This document shows positions 51,638 through 59,571 of a stretch of DNA of 64,000 bases, piece after piece. The notes beneath the pieces are model-generated. The model did not search any database. It worked only from the letters and a program-made list of their open reading frames with translations, and was not told the DNA's origin. Source of the DNA: Pseudomonas sp. CCC3.1 (lineage in GTDB: Bacteria; Pseudomonadota; Gammaproteobacteria; Pseudomonadales; Pseudomonadaceae); contig NZ_CP133778.1 in NCBI RefSeq assembly GCF_034347405.1, positions 4,904,501 to 4,968,500 of the forward strand, read 5' to 3'. How positions within the stretch are numbered: position 1 is the first letter of the stretch; each line of letters starts with the position of its first letter. The translations under genes and the position numbers were made by a program.

Positions 51638-53959
51638 ATGGACAGCATCAACAGCCGCATCGCCGAAGAACTTGGCGTGCGCCCGCAGCAGGTCGAAGCG
51701 GCCGTCGCTCTTCTGGATGAAGGCTCCACCGTACCCTTCATCTCTCGCTACCGTAAGGAAGTGACAGGCAGCCTGGATGACACCCAATTACGTCATCTGG
51801 AAGAACGCCTGCGCTACTTGCGTGAACTCGACGAACGGCGCATCAGCATCCTCGCCAGCATCGAAGAGCAAGGCAAATTGACCCCTGAGTTGGCACGCGA
51901 CATCAAACTCGCCGACACCAAGACCCGCCTCGAAGACTTGTACCTGCCCTACAAGCAAAAGCGTCGCACCAAGGGCCAGATCGCCCTGGAAGCCGGTCTG
52001 GGTGAGCTGGCTGACGGTCTGTTCAACGACCCGAGCCTGACCCCGGAAACCGAAGCCGCCCGTTTTGTTGACGCCGAAAAAGGCTTCGCAGACGTCAAGG
52101 CCGCTCTGGATGGCGCCAAGTACATCCTCATGGAACGCTTCGCTGAAGACGCCAGCCTGCTGGATAAACTGCGCAGCTTCTTGAAGCAGGAAGCCACCCT
52201 CAGCGCCCGGGTCATCCCTGGCAAAGAGGAGGAAGGCGCCAAATTCCGCGATTATTTCGAACACGACGAGCCGCTCAAAAGCATGCCGTCGCACCGCGCG
52301 CTGGCGATTTTCCGCGGCCGCAATGAAGGCATTCTCAGCTCTTCGCTCAAGGTGGGTGAAGAACTGCCGGGCACGATGCACCCTGGCGAAATGATGATTG
52401 CCCAACGCTTCGGCCTGGAAAATCAAAACCGCCCGGCGGACAAATGGCTGAGCGAAGTGGTGCGCTGGACCTGGAAGGTCAAGCTCTACACCCACCTCGA
52501 AACCGACCTGCTGGGCGAACTGCGCGACGCGGCCGAAACCGAAGCCATCAACGTATTCGCCCACAACCTGCACGACCTGCTGCTGGCCGCCCCTGCTGGC
52601 CCGCGCGCCACCCTGGGCTTGGACCCGGGCCTGCGCACCGGCTGCAAAATCGCCGTGGTCGATGCCACCGGCAAACTGCTCGAATACGCCACCGTGTACC
52701 CGCACGTGCCGCACAACAAGTGGGACCAGACCATCGCCGTAATGGCCGCCCTGTGCGCCAAACACTCGGTCGAACTGGTCGCCATCGGCAACGGCACCGC
52801 CAGCCGCGAAAGCGACAAGCTGGTGATTGACCTGATCAAAAAATACCCAGCGCTGAAAGTCACCAAAGTGATGGTCTCCGAGGCGGGCGCTTCGGTGTAC
52901 TCGGCCTCTGAACTGGCCGCGAAGGAATTCCCGGACCTCGACGTGTCGATCCGTGGCGCCGTGTCGATTGCCCGCCGCCTGCAAGATCCACTGGCCGAGC
53001 TGGTAAAAATCGATCCCAAGTCGATTGGCGTCGGCCAATACCAGCACGACGTGTCCCAGCTCAAACTGGCACGCGGTCTGGACGCCGTAGTGGAAGACTG
53101 CGTAAACGCCGTGGGCGTGGACGTAAACACCGCTTCGGTGGCGCTGCTGGCCCGCATCTCCGGCCTCAATGCCACCTTGGCGCAAAACATCGTGAGCCAT
53201 CGCGATGAAAACGGTGCGTTCAAAACCCGTGCTGCGCTGAAAAAAGTCAGCCGTCTGGGCGAAAAAACCTTCGAACAGGCCGCCGGTTTCTTGCGCGTGA
53301 TGAACGGCGACAACCCGCTCGACGCCTCGGCCGTTCACCCTGAAGCCTACCCGCTGGTGAAACGTATTGCCTCGGACACCGAGCGCGACATTCGCTCGCT
53401 GATCGGCGACGCTGGCTTCCTCAAGCGTCTGGATCCCAAGAAGTTCACCGACGAAACCTTCGGCCTGCCGACCGTCACTGACATTCTGCAAGAGCTCGAA
53501 AAACCAGGCCGTGACCCGCGTCCAGAGTTCAAGACCGCCGAGTTCCAGGAAGGCGTCGAAGACCTCAAAGACCTGCAACTGGGCATGATCCTCGAAGGTG
53601 TCGTCACCAACGTGACCAACTTCGGTGCCTTCATCGACATCGGTGTGCATCAGGACGGTCTGGTGCACATCTCGGCATTGTCCGAGAAGTTCATCAAAGA
53701 CCCGCGTGAAGCGGTGAAAGCAGGTGACGTGGTCAAAGTCAAAGTCATGGAAATCGACATCCCGCGCAAACGCGTTGGCTTGTCGATGCGCATGAGCGAC
53801 ACCCCCGGCGAGAAAATCGACGGTGCTCGCGGCGCACGCCCAGGTTCAGCCCCACGCCAGCAAAACACCGCGCCACGCAAAGAAACCGTTGCCGCCGCGC
53901 CGAGCAACAACGCGATGGCGTCGTTGTTTGCCAACGCTAAACAGTTGAAGAAACGCTAA
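51638..53959 (+). CDS. tex: Tex, S1-domain transcription accessory protein
   Basis: 773 residues. N-terminal helical region (DEGSTVPFISRYRKEVTGSL), YqgF-like domain (LGLDPGLRTGCKIAVVDATG near 325), helix-hairpin-helix (VALLARISGLNATLAQNIV) and a C-terminal S1 RNA-binding domain (GVVTNVTNFGAFIDIGVHQD...). The tail is Arg/Ala-rich. Tex binds nucleic acid and affects transcription fidelity and stress survival. AGGTGG precedes the ATG. Its TAA overlaps the next gene (TAATG). Confidence 0.96.
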   Translation: MDSINSRIAEELGVRPQQVEAAVALLDEGSTVPFISRYRKEVTGSLDDTQLRHLEERLRYLRELDERRISILASIEEQGKLTPELARDIKLADTKTRLEDLYLPYKQKRRTKGQIALEAGLGELADGLFNDPSLTPETEAARFVDAEKGFADVKAALDGAKYILMERFAEDASLLDKLRSFLKQEATLSARVIPGKEEEGAKFRDYFEHDEPLKSMPSHRALAIFRGRNEGILSSSLKVGEELPGTMHPGEMMIAQRFGLENQNRPADKWLSEVVRWTWKVKLYTHLETDLLGELRDAAETEAINVFAHNLHDLLLAAPAGPRATLGLDPGLRTGCKIAVVDATGKLLEYATVYPHVPHNKWDQTIAVMAALCAKHSVELVAIGNGTASRESDKLVIDLIKKYPALKVTKVMVSEAGASVYSASELAAKEFPDLDVSIRGAVSIARRLQDPLAELVKIDPKSIGVGQYQHDVSQLKLARGLDAVVEDCVNAVGVDVNTASVALLARISGLNATLAQNIVSHRDENGAFKTRAALKKVSRLGEKTFEQAAGFLRVMNGDNPLDASAVHPEAYPLVKRIASDTERDIRSLIGDAGFLKRLDPKKFTDETFGLPTVTDILQELEKPGRDPRPEFKTAEFQEGVEDLKDLQLGMILEGVVTNVTNFGAFIDIGVHQDGLVHISALSEKFIKDPREAVKAGDVVKVKVMEIDIPRKRVGLSMRMSDTPGEKIDGARGARPGSAPRQQNTAPRKETVAAAPSNNAMASLFANAKQLKKR

Positions 53960-54342
53960 TGACAATCCCCGACGGCTTGGCCGAAAGTGCCTTCAGCAAC
54001 TTGATTGGCTGCCGTGTGCAGTCTGTGGAAGACGGCAAAGCGCGCGTTGCGCTTAGCCTGGAACCGCACCTGCGCAATCGCGGCGGCAAAATGCACGGCG
54101 GGGTTTTATTCAGCCTGGTGGACATCACCATGGGCCTGGCCTGCTCCGGCACCCATGGTTTTGACCGACAAAGCGTGACCATCGAGTGCAAAATCAACTA
54201 CCTGAGATCGGTGTCGGAAGGCGAAGTGCTGTGCATCGCCAAGGTCATTCACCCGGGCCGACGCACGTTTGTGGTCGAAGCTGACGTGATGCAAGGCGAC
54301 AAACTGGTCGCAAAAGCGCAAGGCACGTTCGCTCTCCTGTAG
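53959..54342 (+). CDS. PaaI-family hotdog thioesterase
   Basis: 127 residues. The hotdog fold signature NRGGKMHGGVLFSLVDITMG has the HGG and Asp used by PaaI-type acyl-CoA thioesterases. No signal peptide. It is coupled to tex by a one-base overlap. The substrate is unknown, possibly phenylacetyl-CoA-like or housekeeping acyl-CoAs. Confidence 0.88.
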   Translation: MTIPDGLAESAFSNLIGCRVQSVEDGKARVALSLEPHLRNRGGKMHGGVLFSLVDITMGLACSGTHGFDRQSVTIECKINYLRSVSEGEVLCIAKVIHPGRRTFVVEADVMQGDKLVAKAQGTFALL

Positions 54343-54539
54343 CGGTCATCAGGTCATTTGAGTTAATTTCGGCACTGCGCACGCAGTGCCGAAATGCGCT
54401 TGGAGCGCCAAAAACCGAAACAGGGACGAAGCCCAGCAATACCGATAAAGCCAGGCGACCACGCCAGTTTCAACTTCACCCTTGTAGACCGTCCTGACCA
54501 CCCCCATATTGGGGCGACTGACGCGTGAAGGAATCCAAC

Positions 54540-56123
54540 TTGAGCGAACTTCTCAACCGCCGCCTGGCTCTGCTCGGCGAGCGCGCCAACCTCACTCTGC
54601 TCGAGCAGTGCCTGCACGGTATCGAGCGCGAATGCCTGCGCGTCACGGGCGATGCACGCCTGGCGCAGACACCGCACCCCGAAGAGCTGGGTTCGGCCCT
54701 GACCAACGACCAAATCACCACCGACTATTCCGAGTCGCTGCTGGAGTTTATTACCCCGGCCCTGCCCGACCCTGCGGACACGCTGGCCAGCCTCGACAAG
54801 ATTCATCGTTTTGCCTACAGCAAACTCGGCAACGAGTACCTGTGGAGCCCTTCGATGCCGTGCCCGTTGCCGGCCGAAGAAGACATCCCGATTGCCTATT
54901 ACGGCACCTCCAACATCGGCCAGCTCAAGTACGTGTACCGCAAAGGCCTGGCCCTGCGTTACGGCAAGACCATGCAGTGCATCGCCGGGATCCACTACAA
55001 CTTTTCCCTGCCCGAAGCCCTGTGGCCTGTGCTCAAGCAAGCTGAAGGCTTTGTCGGCACCGACCGCGACTACCAATCAGATGCCTACATCGCGCTGATT
55101 CGTAACTTCCGCCGCTACAGCTGGTTGCTGATGTACCTGTTCGGCGCTTCGCCTGCGCTGGATGCTGGCTTCTTGCGTGGCCGTTCGCACCAGTTGGAGC
55201 AACTGGACGCCGACACGCTCTACCTGCCGTATGCCACCAGCCTGCGCATGAGCGACCTGGGTTACCAGAGCAACGCCCAGGCCGGTCTTACGCCGTGCTA
55301 CAACAACCTCGACAGCTACACCGACAGCCTGCGCAAGGCCGTGGCCACACCGTACGCGCCGTATGTTGAAATCGGCACGCACAAAGATGGCGAATGGGTG
55401 CAACTGAACACCAACATTCTGCAAATCGAAAACGAGTACTACTCCAACATCCGACCCAAGCGCGTGACCTACACCGGCGAACGCCCGATCCAGGCATTGG
55501 TCTCGCGTGGCGTGCAGTACGTTGAAGTGCGCTTGCTCGACATCAACCCATTCCTGCCGATCGGCATCGACCTGCCGGAAGCCCGCTTCCTGGACGCTTT
55601 CCTGCTGTATTGCGCGCTGCAAGACAGCCCGCAGTTTGAGAACAGCGAATGCGGTCATTGCACGTCCAACTTCCTGAGCGTGGTCAAGGAAGGTCGCCGC
55701 CCGGGCCTGCAATTGCAGCGCAATGGCCAAGCGGTCGATCTGAAGGAATGGGCGGCAGAACTGCTGGAAAAAATCGCCCCCCTGGCGGCACTGCTCGACC
55801 AAAGCCACGGCAGCGATGCCCACAGCAAAGCGCTGGACGAACAATTCGCCAAGGTCCAGGACGTCTCGCTGACCCCATCAGCCAAAGTCCTGGCCAGCAT
55901 GATCGAACACAAAGAAAGCTTCGCCCAGTTCTCGATGCGCCAGAGCCAGGCCCACGCCGAGTTCTTCCGCAGCGAACCGCTGAGCATCGAAGACCAGGCC
56001 GCGTTCGAAGCAAAAGCCAAGCAATCACTGCTCGAACAAGCCGAGACGGAAAAGGTTGAACAAGGCGATTTCGACCTGTTTGTGGCGTCGTATCAGGCGA
56101 GTATTTTGTCGATCAGTTACTGA
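54540..56123 (+). CDS. gshA: GshA, glutamate-cysteine ligase
   Basis: 527 residues from a TTG at 54540 (MSELLNRRLALLGERANL) with AAGGA 7 bases before; a GTG at 54525 would overlap that site. First step of glutathione synthesis. Motifs: GIERECLRVTGDARLAQTPH, ITTDYSESLLEFITPAL, MQCIAGIHYNFSLP, YVEVRLLDINPF. The end of the gene (56028-56096) has a diverged relic at 56782. C-terminus VASYQASILSISY. Confidence 0.96.
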   Translation: MSELLNRRLALLGERANLTLLEQCLHGIERECLRVTGDARLAQTPHPEELGSALTNDQITTDYSESLLEFITPALPDPADTLASLDKIHRFAYSKLGNEYLWSPSMPCPLPAEEDIPIAYYGTSNIGQLKYVYRKGLALRYGKTMQCIAGIHYNFSLPEALWPVLKQAEGFVGTDRDYQSDAYIALIRNFRRYSWLLMYLFGASPALDAGFLRGRSHQLEQLDADTLYLPYATSLRMSDLGYQSNAQAGLTPCYNNLDSYTDSLRKAVATPYAPYVEIGTHKDGEWVQLNTNILQIENEYYSNIRPKRVTYTGERPIQALVSRGVQYVEVRLLDINPFLPIGIDLPEARFLDAFLLYCALQDSPQFENSECGHCTSNFLSVVKEGRRPGLQLQRNGQAVDLKEWAAELLEKIAPLAALLDQSHGSDAHSKALDEQFAKVQDVSLTPSAKVLASMIEHKESFAQFSMRQSQAHAEFFRSEPLSIEDQAAFEAKAKQSLLEQAETEKVEQGDFDLFVASYQASILSISY

Positions 56124-56165
56124 GGTGTGTGGCAGGCGCTGGTTTTATCAGCGCCTGTTACCGGC

Positions 56166-56396
56166 TTACTCCATGTGGTAACACGTCAGATAAAGATCAA
56201 AGTTTCTCGGAAGTTCAAAAGAACAATATCTCTCCAGTTCTGATATTTGTTACGACGTCAGTAAATAGCCATAAAGACAATCGTCATCTTTATTCCAACC
56301 CATGATCAATGTGAGATCTGAAATCGATAGTTCCAACTCTTGTTAGAAGGACGCAACATCCTCATTTCGAGCCACACCCACCAGTACATGCCTCAT
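56166..56396 (-). pseudogene. broken third copy of the toxin-coupled small gene
   Basis: From the ATG at 56396 the frame gives MRHVLVGVARNEDVASF, a TAA at codon 18 (56343-56345), QELELSISDLTLIMGWNKDD, ..., a TAA at codon 49 (56250-56252), and FELPRNFDLYLTCYHME to a TAA at 56166. The pattern matches the intact genes at 57589 and 58127 (LMRVMRWNNSADC; LKAIMGWTEPEDE; DLYLSS). Like them it starts inside the stop codon of a toxin tail (ATGA). It therefore is an inactivated partner gene. Confidence 0.85.
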
Positions 56397-56467
56397 GGTT
56401 CAATCGTCCTTATCGGATCGACCGACTTATTCTGAGTTCCAGTCAGATGATTGAACTCGCCTAAATG
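56393..56467 (-). pseudogene. orphan toxin C-terminal tail (relic 1)
   Basis: 24 codons reading HLGEFNHLTGTQNK then SVDPIRTIEP and TGA. 18 of 24 residues match the end of the intact bacteriocin (HLGEFNHVTGEQNK, PSDPARRIEP). Only the tail remains; upstream is the stop of the immunity gene at 56494. It keeps the ATGA junction with the next gene. Confidence 0.85.
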
Positions 56468-56493
56468 TAGTCGCTGCATCTCCACACTAAAAA

Positions 56494-56745
56494 TCATTGA
56501 TCTCGATATATGAAAGAAACCTGATAATCATAAAGACCCATATCAATCGAATGTTGGAACAATGGCTGCAAATCAACAAGCCACTCACGCTTAACATCAA
56601 ATCCTCCGTTGTTTACATTATGTGCGGCCGTGATTCCCAACTTATCCATAACTGTGCCATCTTCCCCAAAGTCAATAGAGCACTCCTCCCCCACACCGTA
56701 TTCTGTTTCCTTATCAAACCAATCAAGCTCAACGCTAAGACCCAC
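56494..56745 (-). CDS. colicin E3/cloacin-type immunity protein (copy 2)
   Basis: 83 residues from a GTG at 56745 with GAGG 6 bases upstream. GLSVELDWFDKETEY, DFGEDGTVMDKLGI, VNNGGFDVKREWL, LQPLFQHSID and YDYQVSFIYRD match the cloacin immunity family, which binds the rRNase domain of colicin E3-type toxins. The residue before FDV is Gly48; in the paralogue it is Cys. The longer upstream frame runs through the gshA relic and is not used. Confidence 0.9.
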   Translation of the reverse strand: MGLSVELDWFDKETEYGVGEECSIDFGEDGTVMDKLGITAAHNVNNGGFDVKREWLVDLQPLFQHSIDMGLYDYQVSFIYRDQ

Positions 56746-56781
56746 GTGCAGCCTCACAGATATTTTTAATATTACGAGCAC

Positions 56782-56871
56782 CTGCACGAACAAGCCGAAA
56801 TCGAGAAGATAGAAGATGGCGACTCTGACCTGTATGTGGCGTCGTATCAGGTCAAGCGACACACCCAATAA
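56782..56871 (+). pseudogene. diverged relic of the gshA 3' end
   Basis: Plus-strand frame LHEQAEIEKIEDGDSDLYVA then SYQVKRHTQ and TAA. Over 69 bases it matches gshA 56028-56096 with 13 differences (LLEQAETEKVEQGDFDLFVA). The frame is intact but the remainder of gshA is absent. It is probably the displaced end of a different gshA allele, left by recombination. It overlaps the 3' end of the opposite-strand gene at 56852. Confidence 0.85.
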
Positions 56872-57091
56872 ATAGCGTCAAATCCACTATTTGGGGCTCG
56901 CCTAAAAGCTTCGCGAACAGTATTGCTTGGTCGGGTGTTACCTCAGTCTCCCACCCGCCTGCTTCCTCTAACGTTTCCCAATCCATAATCCCAAGTGCGT
57001 CAACCTCAAGGTCTCCCCCTAGGGCCCGCTTAAATTTCAAAGAATCATCCGGGTCCGGCTCCGGCAAAAAACCTGTTAGTCGCAACTCCAT
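56852..57091 (-). CDS. unknown 79-residue protein in the bacteriocin locus
   Basis: From the ATG at 57091 with GAGAGG 6 bases upstream. MELRLTGFLPEPDPDDSLKF, ALGIMDWETLEEAGGWETEV, PDQAILFAKLLGEP. Acidic, small and soluble. The family is not recognised. Size, charge and position next to immunity genes suggest an additional immunity or accessory protein. The tail is Cys-containing (FIGCVA). Confidence 0.65.
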   Translation of the reverse strand: MELRLTGFLPEPDPDDSLKFKRALGGDLEVDALGIMDWETLEEAGGWETEVTPDQAILFAKLLGEPQIVDLTLFIGCVA

Positions 57092-57182
57092 TTTTACCTC
57101 TCGTTTATTTAGGGGTGATACGTCCATTTTTGGCAGGCTTGAAGTAAACAACATGCCGCCCTACCCGGCGTTTCATCAAGCA

Positions 57183-57431
57183 CTAACGTTTATAGTTAAA
57201 TGAAACTTGGTAGTCGAATTCATTTAAGTCTATGCGGTGCACAAACAAAGGCTGCAACGTTGCGAGCCATTCACGCCCCACATCAAAGCAACCGTTATTG
57301 ACATCATCTTTTATTGAAAGGCTTAGCGCCTCAACGATAGTGGCATCATTACCAAAATCTTCGGACGTTTCGTCTTCAACAATAAATTCCGTTTTCTTGT
57401 CATACCACGAAAGCTCGACTGTTAATCCCAT
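57183..57431 (-). CDS. colicin E3/cloacin-type immunity protein (copy 1)
   Basis: 82 residues. MGLTVELSWYDKKTEF, DFGNDATIVEALSLS, VNNGCFDVGREWL, LQPLFVHRID, FDYQVSFNYKR. It closely follows the ImmE3 pattern and keeps the Cys (here Cys48) that I recall as an ImmE3 specificity residue. AGGTGAG precedes the ATG; the leader ATATCTGTTAGG resembles that of copy 2 (ATATCTGTGAGG), so the pair arose by duplication. Most likely protects against the E3-like domain of the bacteriocin at 58354. Confidence 0.92.
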   Translation of the reverse strand: MGLTVELSWYDKKTEFIVEDETSEDFGNDATIVEALSLSIKDDVNNGCFDVGREWLATLQPLFVHRIDLNEFDYQVSFNYKR

Positions 57432-57588
57432 CACTCACCTAACAGATATTTTTTGATATTTCTATTTTTTCAGGGCCCATTTGCTGCGCCGCTGCAGGCT
57501 TCAACACTAAGAAGAGCCAGCTTCGACTCCACTCTTGTTGACTTACTGTTAGGCGCTGGAGCCAGGAGCCTGGAGTGACAACCTCTGA

Positions 57589-57816
57589 TTATTCACAACT
57601 GCTTAGATAAAGATCCAGGTCGGCAGGAAAGATATTTAATGCCAGATTCGATATTTCCTCAGCTTGAGCGGGCGAAATAAAAAAGTCTGCGCCAATACAA
57701 TCCGCGCTGTTGTTCCAGCGCATAACACGCATTAAGTCTTGAACAGGCAAACTTATTTCGTGCTCGTAAATAAGTGCGTCTTTGCCTTTCTCGAATCCCA
57801 TAACTAAAAAGTTCAT
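57589..57816 (-). CDS. toxin-coupled small protein, copy A2
   Basis: 75 residues: MNFLVMGFEKGKDALIYEHE, MRVMRWNNSADCIGADFFIS, IFPADLDLYLSS. Same family as 58127-58357 and the broken 56166-56396. It starts inside the TGA of a relic toxin tail, the same arrangement as beside the intact toxin. Function is unknown; I infer an immunity or accessory role for an earlier toxin variant. Confidence 0.75.
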   Translation of the reverse strand: MNFLVMGFEKGKDALIYEHEISLPVQDLMRVMRWNNSADCIGADFFISPAQAEEISNLALNIFPADLDLYLSSCE

Positions 57817-57880
57817 GATTCTATCCTCTGGGTCTTATCAGCAGGTTTAGTTTGTTCGCCAGGGGATTAAACTCGCCTAA
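57813..57880 (-). pseudogene. orphan toxin C-terminal tail (relic 2, with 4-base deletion)
   Basis: Minus-strand LGEFN (57866-57880), then a 4-base loss and GEQTKPADKTQRIES with TGA overlapping the A2 start. It corresponds to LGEFNHVTGEQNKPSDPARR of the intact toxin. From here to 58126 an open stretch (KKSLIGRMLRKVEKISEYF) runs into LGEFN but does not resemble the E3 domain; no intact gene is present. Confidence 0.75.
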
Positions 57881-58126
57881 GGAAGGTCTGAAGTACTCGC
57901 TGATTTTTTCAACCTTGCGGAGCATCCGCCCGATCAAACTCTTTTTTCCGTGCTTTTTATAGCGGCTTGGACGCGCAGCAATCGACCGGATCATCTGGCG
58001 ACCCTGATGCTAGGCTCGTTTGTCCACGCCAGTGTAACCACCATAACTTTCCTCGCCGTGCAGCAAAGAGCTGCACTCAAAATAGTGCGATCCAATACCT
58101 TTCCTAGGGGCGTGAACCGCCAATAA

Positions 58127-58357
58127 CTAGGCATAACTGCTGAGCTGAAAAACATAGCGCTGATCATAAATTCTATGATCGAGTAGTTCTTCAAGTAGCT
58201 GAATTTGTTCAGAATTTAGGTCATATCCGAATATTTCATCCTCAGGCTCTGTCCACCCCATGATTGCTTTGAGTTTTGGGTGGTTTTGCTGCGGAATCTC
58301 AATTTCAAACACCATAAGCTCTGTCGTTTTATCAAATGCAGAAACTGTATGAATCAT
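58127..58357 (-). CDS. toxin-coupled small protein, copy A1
   Basis: 76 residues: MIHTVSAFDKTTELMVFEIE, LKAIMGWTEPEDEIFGYDL, LLDHRIYDQRYVFQLSSYA. Its ATG overlaps the bacteriocin TGA (ATGA), so it is the gene most tightly coupled to the toxin. Acidic and small, as immunity proteins are. It is not the ImmE3 family. I cannot name it with certainty; two paralogues lie downstream. Confidence 0.82.
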   Translation of the reverse strand: MIHTVSAFDKTTELMVFEIEIPQQNHPKLKAIMGWTEPEDEIFGYDLNSEQIQLLEELLDHRIYDQRYVFQLSSYA

Positions 58358-59571
58358 GGCTCAATTCTCCTGGCTGGGTCTGAAGGTTTATTCTGTTCGC
58401 CTGTTACGTGATTAAACTCGCCAAGGTGCTTGCCTCTTTTGTCATACATCTCGATGGCTCCATGTTGATAATCCCACTCTAGAATGAATCCTTTCGATGT
58501 TTTCCAACGGTGTCTAAGCTTCCCTCCACCTTTAACAGATGTTTTTTTCGTCGCCGAGATTGCATCAGAAAAGCCGGGGAGATACTTGGGCGCTTGGTGA
58601 TAATCCAACCTTGGCCCCGGCACATTCAAAACAATATAAAGCGGCAACACCCCCGAATCAGCAGGGAACACAAGAATGAAGTCCTTGTAGTCCGGCGGGT
58701 AGATCGGGTTGACGATGATCGCGTCGGCGTTTTTGGTCGGTGGGAAGATCCAGATATGCGGGGTGTGGGGCGCGCCTTTTAACGGTGGAATGCCGAGGGT
58801 GTCTGTTGGATCAATCGCTGGCGTCCAGATCAATTCGACACCGTCACCAAAGTCGGCAACCTGTTGCGTGCCACGCTGGCTGAACTGGATGACGTCGATC
58901 ATTTCCCATTCGGGTTTTGAGCCGGTGTAGAAGCCGTACCCTTTGAGCGAACCGTCTGCCTGCGGCTCAACGTACAAGCGCATGCGGGTGCGGGCTTGTT
59001 TGAGTGAGCGCAGTTGCTCTTCGGTGTACAACGCGCTGTCGCCCAGTGAAGACGGCCACAACAAGGCAAGAAAACCTAACAAACCGCCGGCAATCATTGC
59101 TCCGCTAGTGGTTGCGGCGACTCCGGTGGTGGTCGCGCCAGTGGCGGCGCCACCCAAAGCCAAACTGCCCAAACCCGCAGGGACTGCGCCACTGATTAGC
59201 TCCAGTGGCACTAACCCGGAACTGTCTGCCTGGCGGGCTCCCAAAATCGCGAAGGTGCCGTAATCACTCAGGCTGTCAACGGGCACAAAGCCTGCGGGGT
59301 CGTTGTAGTTGATGACGGCGTCGGGCAGCTTGCAGGACTTGATAAATACGCAACCCCGGCGCTCGGCATCAAGGCGTTCCTGCGCCGCGAAATCCGCTCG
59401 ACGGCGCTCCATGTAGGCCTCTTGTCGCGCCAGCATGGCCTCGTACTTTGTTTGCAGGTCTTCGCGTTCTTTGAGCTCGGCGGGGGTCATGTCGTCGAAA
59501 TAGGAACCCCCTTGGCCGCCATCGCCGCCGATACGCCGCAGTGTTTGGGTGACGCCTTTCTGACTGGCCAT
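58354..59571 (-). CDS. S-type pyocin-like bacteriocin with colicin E3-type 16S rRNase domain
   Basis: 405 residues from the ATG at 59571 (AGGA upstream). Gly-rich start (RRIGGDGGQGGSYFDD); charged coiled coil ~30-72; CVFIKSCKLPDAVINYNDPA; a Gly/Ala hydrophobic stretch ~125-172; Pyocin_S translocation-like domain ~185-320 (RMRLYVEPQADGSLKGYGFY, IYPPDYKDFILVFP); then the C-terminal nuclease ~335-405. Residues matching E3 catalysis: Asp367 and His370 in EWDYQHG, Glu374, Arg401. E3 cuts 16S rRNA in the decoding site. There is no large receptor-binding domain, unlike classical S pyocins, so the delivery route is open. No SOS box seen upstream. Confidence 0.92.
   Translation of the reverse strand: MASQKGVTQTLRRIGGDGGQGGSYFDDMTPAELKEREDLQTKYEAMLARQEAYMERRRADFAAQERLDAERRGCVFIKSCKLPDAVINYNDPAGFVPVDSLSDYGTFAILGARQADSSGLVPLELISGAVPAGLGSLALGGAATGATTTGVAATTSGAMIAGGLLGFLALLWPSSLGDSALYTEEQLRSLKQARTRMRLYVEPQADGSLKGYGFYTGSKPEWEMIDVIQFSQRGTQQVADFGDGVELIWTPAIDPTDTLGIPPLKGAPHTPHIWIFPPTKNADAIIVNPIYPPDYKDFILVFPADSGVLPLYIVLNVPGPRLDYHQAPKYLPGFSDAISATKKTSVKGGGKLRHRWKTSKGFILEWDYQHGAIEMYDKRGKHLGEFNHVTGEQNKPSDPARRIEP

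Noticed and set aside
51484..51741. 85-residue minus-strand frame upstream of tex
   Set aside because: The C-terminal 25 residues look protein-like (GQKGSLLTREISKLRQRL), but the frame begins inside tex and has no start codon or ribosome site before the protein-like part.
51788..53668. 626-residue minus-strand frame
   Set aside because: Antisense shadow of tex, produced by high-GC codon bias; no recognisable protein features.
57991..58194. 67-residue minus-strand frame between the two small bacteriocin-locus genes
   Set aside because: It overlaps the end of the gene at 58127 in another frame, has no ribosome site and no consistent features.
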